From contig JABSRN010000015.1 of NCBI GenBank assembly GCA_013214025.1, positions 38,189-102,188 on the forward strand: a DNA stretch of 64,000 bases, read 5' to 3'. The DNA is from Polyangiaceae bacterium. GTDB taxonomy: Bacteria; Myxococcota_A; Polyangia; Polyangiales; Polyangiaceae. Numbering within the stretch: the stretch's first letter is position 1; each line of letters starts with the position of its first letter. The notes below the pieces were generated by a model. The model searched no databases. It was not told the origin of the DNA and saw only the letters and a list, made by a program, of their open reading frames with translations. Position numbers and translations under genes: made by a program. Of the stretch, positions 25,594 to 34,404 are shown piece after piece.

Positions 25594-26838
25594 TTAGTCT
25601 TGGTACCGCGCCATGACGAGAGTGGCGTTGGTGCCGCCAAACCCGAAGGAGTTGCTCATGACGATGTTTGCCTGTTGCTCGCGCGCCGTGTTGGCGACGT
25701 AGTCCAGGCGGCACTCTTCATCGGGCTCATCCAAGTTGATGGTCGGCAGCAGGATTCCCCGGCGCATCATCTCCAGGCTGAGCACAGCTTCCGCTGCGCC
25801 GGCGGCGCCCAGCAGGTGACCTGTCATGCTCTTGGTGGAACTCATGGGGAGCAGTTTGTCGGTTGCGCGGGTGCCGAAGAGCTTGGAGACGGCAGTGGAC
25901 TCGGCGATGTCACCCACGGGCGTGGAAGTACCGTGGGCGTTGATGTAATCAATCTTGTCGGGATCCAAGCTGGAGTCCTCAAGAGCCATTTCCATACAGC
26001 GAATCGCGCCGCTCGCGTCTGGGGACGGTTTGGTGATGTGGAAGGCGTCCGTGCTCGCGCCCCAGCCCAATATCTCGCCGATGATATTGGCGCCGCGCTT
26101 CTTGGCGCGCGTTAGCGACTCCAGAACGAGGATGCCTGAGCCCTCGCCGACCACAAAACCGTCGCGGTCCTTGTCGAAAGGGCGACTGGCGCGAGTGGGT
26201 TCGTCATTGCGTGTGCTCAACGCGTACATGGCGTTGAACCCGGAAATGCCGATGCGCGCGATGGTGGCTTCGGCGCCGCCTGCAATCATCGCGTGGGCAC
26301 GCCCGCGACGGATCCATTCAACGGCTTCGCCGATAGCGTGTGACCCGGAAGAACAGGCGCTGGTATGGGAGTAGCTAGGGCCGCGGAACCCGTGTTCGAT
26401 CGCGACCTGGCCTGCGGCGAGGTTGGGGATGATCGACGGGATAAAGTAGGGGCTGATTTTTTTCGGTTTCTCTCGGTGTAGGTGCAACGTCACCTTTTGA
26501 AGGTTCTCGAGACCTCCAAGACCAACTCCGATGAAACAGCCGACGCGATCTCGTTCCTTGTCGGTGAGGTTCAGATCGGCATCTTCTAACGCCATCTTAG
26601 TGGCAGCCATGGCGAAGGGAATGAAACGACTGGTTTCCTTCACCTTCTTTTTCGGCATCCATTCGCTAGGCTCGAAGCCCGTGACCTCGCCGGCGAAGTG
26701 CGTCTTGCAGTCGGTATGGTCGAAGAGGCTAATCTCCCCGATCTTGCTCTCGCCGCGGCTCAGCGAATCCCACGTCGCATCTATCCCGATGCCATTCGGG
26801 GTCACGATGCCCATGCCTGTTACTACGACGCGTTCCAT
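25594..26838 (-). CDS. fabF: 3-oxoacyl-ACP synthase II
   Basis: This is the condensing enzyme for fatty-acid chain elongation, 414 residues. The Cys-His-His triad is visible: the nucleophile in SHTSACSSGSHAIGEA, NAHGTSTPVGD and KSMTGHLLGAAGAAEA. The N-terminal VVVTGMGIVTPNG and C-terminal NSFGFGGTNATLVM are typical. It is downstream of acpP in the order fabG-acpP-fabF, usual for bacterial fab clusters. The ATG at 26838 has only a weak ribosome site (GAGTAAG). The gap to acpP is 115 bases, with no clear terminator. Confidence 0.97.
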   Translation of the reverse strand: MERVVVTGMGIVTPNGIGIDATWDSLSRGESKIGEISLFDHTDCKTHFAGEVTGFEPSEWMPKKKVKETSRFIPFAMAATKMALEDADLNLTDKERDRVGCFIGVGLGGLENLQKVTLHLHREKPKKISPYFIPSIIPNLAAGQVAIEHGFRGPSYSHTSACSSGSHAIGEAVEWIRRGRAHAMIAGGAEATIARIGISGFNAMYALSTRNDEPTRASRPFDKDRDGFVVGEGSGILVLESLTRAKKRGANIIGEILGWGASTDAFHITKPSPDASGAIRCMEMALEDSSLDPDKIDYINAHGTSTPVGDIAESTAVSKLFGTRATDKLLPMSSTKSMTGHLLGAAGAAEAVLSLEMMRRGILLPTINLDEPDEECRLDYVANTAREQQANIVMSNSFGFGGTNATLVMARYQD

Positions 26839-26953
26839 ATCTTACTCAGCTAACGGGTTGGTGTGACTCCAGAGGGGGATGGGCCGGGCGGATTCGTCAC
26901 CGCACCCGACGCCATCATGGTGACCCTCGAGAATTCACTGTGCTCCAGTCGCC

Positions 26954-27202
26954 TCAGCTACCGGAGTTCTTTTCGATGTAAGAAACCGCATCTTGGACGG
27001 TGCGAATTTTTTCGGTGTCCTCATCGGGAATGTCGATGTCGAAGGACTCTTCGAAGGCTAGGACGAGTTCGACGAGGCCGAGAGAGTCGGCTCCGAGGTC
27101 GTCAATGAAGCTGGACTCAATTTTGATGTCAGCTTCCTCGACATCAAGTTGTTCCTTGATGATCCGCGTGACTTCGGCGGTGATTTCGGCAGTGTCAGCC
27201 AT
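26954..27202 (-). CDS. acpP: Acyl carrier protein
   Basis: The 82-residue acidic protein has the phosphopantetheine attachment Ser in [13 protein letters not shown] and the family C-terminal segment [22 protein letters not shown]. It carries growing acyl chains for fatty-acid synthesis. A GGAG ribosome site lies before the ATG at 27202. It is flanked by fabG and fabF. Confidence 0.97.
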   Translation of the reverse strand: MADTAEITAEVTRIIKEQLDVEEADIKIESSFIDDLGADSLGLVELVLAFEESFDIDIPDEDTEKIRTVQDAVSYIEKNSGS

Positions 27203-27281
27203 ATGCTTGCTCCAGGATCCCCTGAAAGTGGTTATTCAGTGGGGCTATAAGTTCGAGGGTTAACGTGTTCAATATCAAAGA

Positions 27282-28028
27282 TTACATGTACATCCCGCCA
27301 TTCACACGAAGTGTCTGGCCGGTGATGTACGCTGCCTCATCTGAGGCGAGAAAACTAACGGAGGCACCGACTTCGGCGGCGGTTCCGGGACGCCCGAGGG
27401 GAATGCCCGTCAGCATCGCTTCACGCTGTTCGTTTTGGAGTTCGCCGGTCATGTCGGTTTCGATATAGCCCGGGGTGATGGCGTTCACGGTAATGTTTCG
27501 GCTGGAATATTCCCGGGCGAGGCTCATGCTAACTCCGAGGATCGCCGCTTTGGAGGCAGCATACGCCGTCTGTCCGGCATTGCCCATTTCGCCTACGACG
27601 CTGGAGACGAAGATAATCCGTCCGCGCTTGGCGCGCATCATCGGCTTGATAGCGCCTTTTGCGCAGGCCACGGCTCCCTTCAGGTTCACCGCGAGGGTGC
27701 GTTCAAAATCGTCGTCTTTGAGCCGGAGCAACAGGCCATCGATGGAGATGCCTGCATTCGCGACAAGAATGTCCAGACGACCCAGGCGTTTAGCGACGTC
27801 GGCAACAGCTTTCTGGGCGGCGCTGGCGTCGGCGACGTCGAACTGGATGGCCTCGGCTTTGCCTCCGGTTTTTTCGATTAAGCTGATCGTCTCTTTTGCC
27901 GGACCTTCGCCGTTGACGTAGGTGATCACGACCGAAGCACCTTGGGAAGCGAGGCTGATAGCAATCGCACGACCAATCCCTCGGGAACCGCCGGTGACGA
28001 CTGCAACTTTGTCGGTGAGGTCAAACAT
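27282..28028 (-). CDS. fabG: 3-oxoacyl-ACP reductase
   Basis: This NADPH-dependent ketoacyl-ACP reductase of 248 residues belongs to the classical SDR family. Cofactor loop TGGSRGIGRAIA, NAGISIDG, catalytic Ser in IIFVSSVVGEMGNAGQ, Tyr and Lys in YAASKAAI, and the C-terminal ITGQTLRVNGGMYM are all present. An upstream in-frame extension to 28109 is rejected because ATG 28028 gives the standard MFDLTDKVAVVTGG start. Between fabD (132 bases upstream) and acpP. Confidence 0.96.
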   Translation of the reverse strand: MFDLTDKVAVVTGGSRGIGRAIAISLASQGASVVITYVNGEGPAKETISLIEKTGGKAEAIQFDVADASAAQKAVADVAKRLGRLDILVANAGISIDGLLLRLKDDDFERTLAVNLKGAVACAKGAIKPMMRAKRGRIIFVSSVVGEMGNAGQTAYAASKAAILGVSMSLAREYSSRNITVNAITPGYIETDMTGELQNEQREAMLTGIPLGRPGTAAEVGASVSFLASDEAAYITGQTLRVNGGMYM

Positions 28029-28160
28029 TCGTAATTTCAGATCTTTCGCGGCGCTTGGGGCGCAAAGCTGGCGCCGGTTTAGCACGTCGAGCGCGGAGAT
28101 CACGCCCAAAAACTAGCGTGAGGACTTCGAATCGCTCCAAATCGGGGGCAGGGGCGGCGG

Positions 28161-29090
28161 CTAGCTCCCCTTCAGAGCCTCGACGGCCGCGGGATCCCCA
28201 ACGCCCTGGACGCTCAGCTCCTTGTGAATCTTGCGAATCAGGCCGGCGAGGACCCGGCCGGTGCCGATCTCAAGGGCGGCTTCGGCGCCCCCGTTGACCA
28301 TCGCCAGGACGGAATCCGTCCACCTGACGGGGTTGTCTACCTGCCTCACGAGCAAGTCGGCCACCCTCGATGCGTCAGCGTTGGGCGTAGCGTCGACGTT
28401 GGCGACTACCGGAAAGCTCATTTCGCCGAAGCTCACTGACTCGAGTGCCGTTTCGACGGCGCGCGCTGCGGGCTCCATGAGGGCGCAATGGAAGGGCGCG
28501 CTCACCTTCAGGGGGATGGCTTTCATTTTGCGGTCCCCAGCTAGAGCTTGGGCTCGACCCACCGCGGCCGCGGAGCCAGCGATAACAATTTGGCCCGGCG
28601 CGTTGAAGTTGGCGGGGGAAAGAACAGAATCTTCTCGGGCGTCGTCGCACAGGGCCTGGACGCTCTCCGGTGTGCCGCCCATCACGGCGGCCATGGCGCC
28701 GTCGCCCGGCGGAACGGCGTCTTGCATCGCCTTGCCACGAAGGTGCACTAGTTTTACCGCTTGCTCCAAGGTCATCGCTCCGGCGGCAACCAATGCGCTG
28801 TACTCGCCCAAGGAATGACCCGCCGCGAAAATCGGGAGCGGCAGTTCGGGACGTTTCTCCCGGAGTGTCGCCAACGCGGCGATGCTCGTCGTGAGGATGG
28901 CCGGTTGGGTGTTTGCCGTGAGTGTCAGATCATCGTCGGGACCTTCGAAACACATCTTTGAGATCGAATAGCCGAGGGCTTCGTCCGCCCGTTCGTAGAC
29001 TTCACGAGCTGCTGGAGAGGAGTCGAATAGGTCTTTGCCCATGCCGACTTTTTGACTGCCTTGCCCAGGAAAGAGCCACACTGTCTTCAT
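28161..29090 (-). CDS. fabD: Malonyl-CoA-ACP transacylase
   Basis: It transfers malonyl groups to ACP for chain extension. The 309-residue protein starts MKTVWLFPGQGSQKVGMG. The nucleophile Ser is in AGHSLGEYSALVAAG, the catalytic His in VSAPFHCALMEPA, and Arg is in the HLRGKAMQ segment. The open frame runs far upstream to 29405, but that part overlaps the fabH end and has no homology. Located 49 bases after fabH in the conserved order fabH-fabD-fabG-acpP-fabF. Confidence 0.96.
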   Translation of the reverse strand: MKTVWLFPGQGSQKVGMGKDLFDSSPAAREVYERADEALGYSISKMCFEGPDDDLTLTANTQPAILTTSIAALATLREKRPELPLPIFAAGHSLGEYSALVAAGAMTLEQAVKLVHLRGKAMQDAVPPGDGAMAAVMGGTPESVQALCDDAREDSVLSPANFNAPGQIVIAGSAAAVGRAQALAGDRKMKAIPLKVSAPFHCALMEPAARAVETALESVSFGEMSFPVVANVDATPNADASRVADLLVRQVDNPVRWTDSVLAMVNGGAEAALEIGTGRVLAGLIRKIHKELSVQGVGDPAAVEALKGS

Positions 29091-29139
29091 TATTGAGTCC
29101 CGTCTGTTCGACTTGGGGGTGTGAGCCGGCTGGCGGCGT

Positions 29140-30138
29140 TTACATTCGAATGAGCGCGCTGGCCCACGAGACACCTCCGCCGAGGGCGCAGGCAAGGACT
29201 GTTTGGCCGGGCTTGATTCGGCCATCCTGGATGGCTTCATTCCACGCCAGCGGAATGGAGGCACTCGACGTATTCCCGTAGCGCTCGATGTTGAGAACCA
29301 ACTTCTCCTGGGGGACTTTGAGTCTCGCGGCCACCTGGGAAATGATTCGCATGTTGGCTTGGTGCGGGATGATCCAATCCACGTCAGCGAGTTCCATCCC
29401 GGCATCTTTCACGGCGTCGAGCGACGCGCTGGTCAGATTGCGGACGGCATGTTTGAAGATGTCCGAGCCGATCATCTTGATCTTCGTGTGACCGCCGGCG
29501 ATGAGTTCCGGAGTAGTGGGCTCACGGCTACCGCCGGCTCGGATGAGCAGCGACTCCGTCAGACTCCCGTCGGTGTGCATTCGGGTCGAGAGAATGCCCG
29601 CACCGTCGCCACGGCTGGGGCTCAGCACCGCAGCTCCGGCGCCGTCGCCGAAGAGCACACAGGTGCCGCGATCCTCCCAGTTCGTCACGCTGGACAAGCG
29701 CTCGACTCCGACGACGAGAATGTTCTTGTGGGAGCCAGATCCGATGAAGCGATCGCCGATCGACATCGCATACATGAAGCCGGCGCAGGCCGCCGATACG
29801 TCGAAGGATGGGATGCCCTTTGCTCCCAATTTGTGCTGCAAGTGAGCGGCGCAGGCGGGGAATATGGTGTCGGAAGTCACCGTGCCGACGATGATCATGT
29901 CCAGATCACTCGGCTCAAGATTGGCGGCTACTAGTGCGCGTTTCGCTGCCACCAGCGCCATGTCGCTGGTGGTCTCGCCGTCAGCGGCAATGTGGCGTTC
30001 GCGAATGCCCGTGCGCTCTCGAATCCATTCGTCCGTCGTGTCGACGAGGGCCTCAAGAGCCGCATTGGTGAGGATCTTTTCCGGCGCATAGGCACCGACA
30101 CCCGCGATTCGCGTGCGGGGACTGGAAGCGGACGACAT
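29140..30138 (-). CDS. fabH: 3-oxoacyl-ACP synthase III
   Basis: It starts fatty-acid synthesis by condensing acyl-CoA with malonyl-ACP. The 332-residue protein has the Cys in DVSAACAGFMYAM, the His in IIPHQANMRI and the Asn in RYGNTSSASIPLAW. The ATG at 30138 follows an AAAGG-type site; a TTG 15 bases upstream is less likely. The gap to rpmF (79 bases) contains the palindrome described at 30179-30191, so there may be an internal promoter. plsX, which in many bacteria lies between rpmF and fabH, is absent here. Confidence 0.96.
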   Translation of the reverse strand: MSSASSPRTRIAGVGAYAPEKILTNAALEALVDTTDEWIRERTGIRERHIAADGETTSDMALVAAKRALVAANLEPSDLDMIIVGTVTSDTIFPACAAHLQHKLGAKGIPSFDVSAACAGFMYAMSIGDRFIGSGSHKNILVVGVERLSSVTNWEDRGTCVLFGDGAGAAVLSPSRGDGAGILSTRMHTDGSLTESLLIRAGGSREPTTPELIAGGHTKIKMIGSDIFKHAVRNLTSASLDAVKDAGMELADVDWIIPHQANMRIISQVAARLKVPQEKLVLNIERYGNTSSASIPLAWNEAIQDGRIKPGQTVLACALGGGVSWASALIRM

Positions 30139-30178
30139 GCGCCTTTGGTACAAGCATTACTCGGCGTAGTCAGTAATA

Positions 30179-30191
30179 TTGGTTAAACCAA
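30179..30191. promoter_or_regulatory. 13-bp palindrome upstream of fabH, possible operator
   Basis: TTGGTTAAACCAA at 30179-30191 is a palindrome around its central base, about 40 bases before the fabH start and inside the rpmF-fabH gap. Position and symmetry suggest a dimeric repressor site for the fab genes; the regulator is unknown. It does not resemble the FapR site that I know. Confidence 0.35.
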
Positions 30192-30217
30192 CGGCTGATT
30201 TCGCTGAGTCAGCTGCT

Positions 30218-30412
30218 TCAGCTGGCTTTTTGGTCCGCGGACTGAAAAATTACGCGACCTTTATACTGGCCGCACGATGCGCACACTCGGTGTGAGCGGC
30301 TGGGTGCCGAGCAGTTGGGGCAGGGCACCAAGTTCGGAGGGCTCACCTTGTCGTGCTGGGATCGGCGCATGCCTTGCTTACTCGCGCTCTTGCGTCGTTT
30401 GGGGACTGCCAC
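30218..30412 (-). CDS. rpmF: 50S ribosomal protein L32
   Basis: The 64-residue protein begins MAVPKRRKSASKQGMRRSQH, the standard L32 start, followed by CPNCSAPSRSHRVCASCGQY with the four zinc cysteines of the C+ form. The start is GTG at 30412 with a good AGGAGC ribosome site. It follows the yceD-family gene by 70 bases, the conserved yceD-rpmF pairing. Confidence 0.96.
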   Translation of the reverse strand: MAVPKRRKSASKQGMRRSQHDKVSPPNLVPCPNCSAPSRSHRVCASCGQYKGRVIFQSADQKAS

Positions 30413-30482
30413 GTTTGCTGCTCCTGCTGTTATCTAAACTAAAATCTTGGGGCGAAAAGACCGATTGTCGAAAACCAACAGA

Positions 30483-31091
30483 CTACTTCTTAGAGTCTTT
30501 TCGCATTTTCTCCGCGATGGCCTGGAGGGGCGCAAGTCGTGGATCTAGCTTGGGTGGTTCGTCTTCGGGAGACGGACCGTTACCGGTTGTAGGTATCGGA
30601 GGCAAGTCCGATCGCAGGGGAAACGCCGGTAGTTCGAGTAATAGGAACTCGCGGATGAACGGATCCAGCACCACTTGCTCCCCCTGGTAGTAGTCGCGAG
30701 CTGCCTCGGATTCTTCCAGTTCCGGATCTTCGGAGTCGGCCATTGATTGCTTTTTCCCCTCTTCGTTCCGCCGCCGACGCTTCGGTTTGGCCTTGTCAGA
30801 ACGCATGGAACCTGGTGAAAGCATTAGGAAAATGTCCGACTCGATCTCGATCGGAACCGGCTCGAGGGTTCGCGCACAGGGCATGATGACGAACGCCGAC
30901 ATCTTGCCGTGAACCACTATTTCCGCGCCCTGTTTGATGAACTGCGCCTGGATCTCGCCGGATTGTTCCCCCGGGATGGCGTCGGTCTCAGAAAGTGCCG
31001 CTGCCAGCCACTCGGCCGATATTTTCCAATTGTAGTCCCGAGTGCCATCCTCAAGATCGGGGAGGCGAACCATGAATTCCGATGTAGCCAC
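30483..31091 (-). CDS. YceD/DUF177 family protein
   Basis: The 202-residue protein starts at GTG 31091, or possibly ATG 31073. Its position directly before rpmF, the N-terminal WLAAALSET segment, and the EIVVHGKMSAFVIMPCARTLEPVPIEIES strand pattern with one Cys identify the DUF177/YceD family, which in other bacteria and plastids is linked to 23S rRNA accumulation and L32. A Lys/Arg-rich then Glu-rich insert (about 103-135) separates the two halves. The C-terminal region keeps VVLDPFIREFLLLELPAFPL, like the family DL-x-x-LLRE-x-x-LL-P pattern. Confidence 0.8.
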   Translation of the reverse strand: MATSEFMVRLPDLEDGTRDYNWKISAEWLAAALSETDAIPGEQSGEIQAQFIKQGAEIVVHGKMSAFVIMPCARTLEPVPIEIESDIFLMLSPGSMRSDKAKPKRRRRNEEGKKQSMADSEDPELEESEAARDYYQGEQVVLDPFIREFLLLELPAFPLRSDLPPIPTTGNGPSPEDEPPKLDPRLAPLQAIAEKMRKDSKK

Positions 31092-31235
31092 GGCCCTAAG
31101 CTAGCGCGAAGGCGAGGGGCCAAGCAACGGTGGGCAGCAAATCTGCGTTCGCTCGGCGGCGGGAGCCTATGGGCAGCGCTGTTCTCTGAGGATGCGCGCG
31201 CTCAGGTGTGGTTTCGGGTTAGGTTCCGCGCGGAC

Positions 31236-32687
31236 ATGCGCGAGCACCTGCGGCACGACACCCGGATCCGACGCGTATTGATCGCCGCCGGCATCTACCT
31301 CGCGGTCGTCGCCGTATTTTTTGCGAGCACAGCGAGAGAGCGCCTGATTGCTCACACCCCGTACAACCACTTCGCGTTGCTGGCCGAAGCGTGGTTGGAC
31401 GGAAACCTTCATTTGAGCGGAGCCCCACCGGGCTACGCGAAGAACAACGATTTCGCGTCCTACGGCGGACACTGGTTCGTTACGTTCCCGGGCTTCCCGG
31501 CATTGCTGCTTGTTCCGGTTGTGAAATTCGCTGGCAGTGCCGAAGCGGTACGTGACGGCCAGATCTTCGTTTGGCTTGCCGGCGTCGGGCCCGCCGTGTT
31601 GTTCCTGGCCCTTGAGAAACTCCGACGGTCGGGGCATAGCCAGCGTTCGTCGACGACAAATGCAGCGCTAGCAATACTGTTCGCCTTCGGCACTGTTTAT
31701 TATTTTTCGGCGGTTCAAGGAACGGTTTGGTTCGCTGCCCATGTGGTCGGGGTTGGCCTCAGCGCGCTTTATCTCTTGTTCACGATTGATGCCTCCAGAC
31801 CGGCGCTCGCCGGGTTGATGATCGCCTTCGGTTTCTGGACCCGTTCCCCTCTCTTGTTCGCAGTACCCCTCTTCGCTTTCGAGGCGCTGCGAGTCTGCAC
31901 CAAGCGCCCAGAACAGGCGCTGGCTTCGCAGCTCAGTGGTTGGCTCAAACGGGGCGTCGAGGCATTGATCGATGGCGCTCAAGAACGCCCGTCGCCCGTC
32001 GATGGGCGTTCACGACTTGCGGAAGGAGTGGGGAGGTGGCGCGACCGCTTATTGGGCTGGTGGGCGTGCGTGGAGAAAGCGCGTCTGCTCAAGATGTACC
32101 TGGCGTTCAGCGTGCCGATACTTGGTGCTCTGGGGCTGGCCTTCCTTCACAACGAACTGCGTTTTGGCGACCCGCTCGACTTTGGATACAAATACTTGAA
32201 AGTGGCGTGGGCGACGCGCATGGAGAAGTGGGGCCTGTTCCATTTCCACTATCTCGGTCGAAATCTGGGCGTGGTGTTTTCTGGGCTGCCGTGGCCTATG
32301 GCGTCGGGCGCCGTGCCTTTCAAGATCAATACTCACGGGCTTGCGCTGTGGTTTACGACCCCGATCTATCTATGGCTGCTCTGGCCGCGCGTGAAGCGCG
32401 CTCCGCATTGGGCGCTTTGGTTGACCGTGGCTGCGGTGGCAGTCCCCACACTATTTTACCAAAACACCGGCTGGGCGCAGTTTGGTTATCGCTTCTCTAA
32501 TGACTACGCGATTTACCTATTCGCGTTGCTCGCCATCGGCGGGCGTCGCTTCCATTTTGGGTTTTGGACTCTGGCTATTTGGTGCGTCGTTGTGAACACA
32601 TTCGGTGCGCTCACGTTTGAGCGACACGAAATGCGGCGTTTCTACCATTCGGACGCATCGCAAAAGGTTTTACATCAGCCGGACTGA
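31236..32687 (+). CDS. Polytopic inner-membrane protein, glycosyltransferase-like (GT-C type)
   Basis: From ATG 31236 the protein has 483 residues and about eight to ten hydrophobic segments (VLIAAGIYLAVVAVFFA, AGVGPAVLFLALEKL, VPILGALGLAFLH, ALWLTVAAVAVPTLFY and others). After the first segment a periplasmic-side loop holds LIAHTPYNHFALLAEAWLDGNLHL and GHWFVTFPGFPALLLVP, with acidic residues placed as in lipid-linked-sugar glycosyltransferases and related membrane proteins. A hydrophilic loop (about 225-280) interrupts the membrane part. The family call is tentative. The start is uncertain; the frame stays open further upstream, across the divergent yceD gene. Its stop is 12 bases from the convergent cyclophilin gene. 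Confidence 0.6.
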   Translation: MREHLRHDTRIRRVLIAAGIYLAVVAVFFASTARERLIAHTPYNHFALLAEAWLDGNLHLSGAPPGYAKNNDFASYGGHWFVTFPGFPALLLVPVVKFAGSAEAVRDGQIFVWLAGVGPAVLFLALEKLRRSGHSQRSSTTNAALAILFAFGTVYYFSAVQGTVWFAAHVVGVGLSALYLLFTIDASRPALAGLMIAFGFWTRSPLLFAVPLFAFEALRVCTKRPEQALASQLSGWLKRGVEALIDGAQERPSPVDGRSRLAEGVGRWRDRLLGWWACVEKARLLKMYLAFSVPILGALGLAFLHNELRFGDPLDFGYKYLKVAWATRMEKWGLFHFHYLGRNLGVVFSGLPWPMASGAVPFKINTHGLALWFTTPIYLWLLWPRVKRAPHWALWLTVAAVAVPTLFYQNTGWAQFGYRFSNDYAIYLFALLAIGGRRFHFGFWTLAIWCVVVNTFGALTFERHEMRRFYHSDASQKVLHQPD

Positions 32688-32699
32688 TCGGGGCGCGGG

Positions 32700-33545
32700 C
32701 TATTTTCCGCGCTTGACGCTGACCCGTTTGAGGCGCGGCGCATTGATGGCGCGCTGGCCGCGGACGGGGGCATTCGCAAGCTTTTCGATCACGGCATCGG
32801 GTCCACACATGCCAAAGATCGTGTAGCCGCCGTCCAGGTGCGGGGCGCGATCGTCCAGAATGAAAAACTGTGACCCGTTGGTGTTGGCTCCACGATTGGC
32901 CATGCACAATTGACCCCGCTTGTTGTGCGTCGCGCCCGGCCAGATCTCGTCCGGGATAACAAAGCCAGGGCCGCCACGTCCGTTGCCCAAGGGGTCGCCA
33001 CCTTGAATCATGAATCCCTTGATGATTCGGTGAAAGGGCGTGCCGTTGTACAGCGGTCGCTTTACCCAACCGAGGTCGGGAGTGTTCCAGGCTCGGGTGC
33101 CTCGCGCCAATCCGATGAAGTTGGCGACCGTGTTGGGTGCCCTGTCGTCGTAGAGCTCGCACACCAGCGTGCCGATGGTGGTGTCGAGTGTCGCCATCAA
33201 TTTGCCCGTGCCAAAGATGCCTTGGGTGGCTTCTGCCAGGGTGAATTTGCCGCCGTGGGGGTCCTTGCCCGGTTCGGCGGGCGGCGAAGAGGGCGCGAGG
33301 GCCGCGGAGCTCAGTGGCGGAGAACTGCTCGCCGAAGCTATTGGCGCAGCGGAGGCGGCAGGTTCCGCGGAGCGGGCGGGCTCGGCCTGCTCCGCGGATG
33401 CGGATGTCTTCGGTTTGACGGTCGCGCTTTTTTCTTCAGTGGAGCCGGGCTCGAGGCCTTCAGGCTCCGGAGTGGCGCCCGATTGGCAAGCGTAGAGAAG
33501 TAGCAGGCAAGGGGCAATTGTGAACGTGGCTAGAAAGTTTCGCAT
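32700..33545 (-). CDS. Lipoprotein with cyclophilin-type peptidyl-prolyl isomerase domain
   Basis: A lipoprotein signal (CLLLLYAC, Cys about 20) is followed by an Ala/Ser/Pro/Glu-rich linker to about residue 105. The cyclophilin domain has GTLVCELYDDRAPNTVANFIGLA, FHRIIKGFMIQGGDP with the catalytic Arg, GTNSQF-type ANTNGSQFFILD and HLDGGYTIFG. It probably acts as a periplasmic, membrane-tethered folding catalyst. The linker length suggests that the domain reaches away from the membrane. Two extra cysteines occur in the domain. Next lipoprotein gene (DUF192) is 69 bases upstream on the same strand. Confidence 0.88.
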   Translation of the reverse strand: MRNFLATFTIAPCLLLLYACQSGATPEPEGLEPGSTEEKSATVKPKTSASAEQAEPARSAEPAASAAPIASASSSPPLSSAALAPSSPPAEPGKDPHGGKFTLAEATQGIFGTGKLMATLDTTIGTLVCELYDDRAPNTVANFIGLARGTRAWNTPDLGWVKRPLYNGTPFHRIIKGFMIQGGDPLGNGRGGPGFVIPDEIWPGATHNKRGQLCMANRGANTNGSQFFILDDRAPHLDGGYTIFGMCGPDAVIEKLANAPVRGQRAINAPRLKRVSVKRGK

Positions 33546-33614
33546 GACGGTCGTGACCCTTGGTTAGCTTTCGACTCTAGTCAAGCCCGGCGTCGCCGAC
33601 GGCGTCCGCCGCGG

Positions 33615-34307
33615 CTATTGAACGATTTGCACAGAGTGCCCGGGCTGCACGCGGTGGGCGCGAGTCCATCCGGACGGCACTTCGAGTACATATCGTGCTG
33701 GGCAGGGGATGCGCCGCGACGCTTCGTTCATGGTTGGGACTTGTTCGATGATGCCGACGATAGTGTGCTGGGCATCGATGAACAGCATATCCAGGGGGAT
33801 GCATGTGTTGCGCATCCAGAACGACCGCGGAGCCTCGTGATCCCACACGAAGAGCATTCCTTGGCCGTCCTCCAGCTGTGTCCGGTACATCAATCCGCGT
33901 GTACGCGCGCTCTTGGATTCGCACACCTCGACATCCACGCTCGGCTGGCTCTTTGAGTCGGGAAAACGGACTGTCTGGTGACGCAGGTTTGGCGGAACTG
34001 TTGGAGCCTCCGGACATTCGCTGGCGGGTTTCGGGTGGTTGCCGGCTCGGACGACACGTTCGATTACGCACCGGGGCCCAGGGGAAGCGGATGGCGATAA
34101 TGATGGCACGGCAGACGGTCGCGGAGCCCCGCGAGTGGTGGAGCCGGGCTTGAGAGCTTCGTCCTTCACGGGGACCGACTCATGGGGGCTGGGCTCTGAC
34201 GCCGCTGTGCTTTGAGGCGTGGGCGGGCGCGAGCTGGTTCGATGTTCGTCGCAGCCGAAAATACTCCCTAGCGCGACGCCGAGCAGTAGAAGCCTCGATG
34301 GATACAT
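33615..34307 (-). CDS. DUF192 domain lipoprotein
   Basis: From ATG 34307 (230 residues) the signal MYPSRLLLLGVALGSIFGC has a lipobox with Cys19. A Ser/Pro-rich linker follows, then a DUF192 domain (about 125-225) with the hallmark RTRGLMYRTQL, GMLFVWDHEAPRSFWMRNTCIPLDMLFID and YVLEVPSGW. DUF192 proteins are small secreted or periplasmic domains of unknown biochemistry, found widely in bacteria. A longer start at 34406 is possible, but its N-terminus would not be a signal peptide. Divergent from the Cys-rich lipoprotein gene at 34405. Confidence 0.88.
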   Translation of the reverse strand: MYPSRLLLLGVALGSIFGCDEHRTSSRPPTPQSTAASEPSPHESVPVKDEALKPGSTTRGAPRPSAVPSLSPSASPGPRCVIERVVRAGNHPKPASECPEAPTVPPNLRHQTVRFPDSKSQPSVDVEVCESKSARTRGLMYRTQLEDGQGMLFVWDHEAPRSFWMRNTCIPLDMLFIDAQHTIVGIIEQVPTMNEASRRIPCPARYVLEVPSGWTRAHRVQPGHSVQIVQ

Positions 34308-34404
34308 GCACAGGGCTAAGAATACAGTATGGGCGTTGCGGCTCATGCCTCCTCCTACCATGATCGCTGCTGCGTGAGGCGAGGGGAGCCAGTATGCTGC
34401 CCTC

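Noticed and set aside
28122..28150. ACTTCGAATCGC looked like a tRNA T-arm
   Set aside because: No acceptor, anticodon or D-arm could be built around it, and it lies between fabD and fabG.
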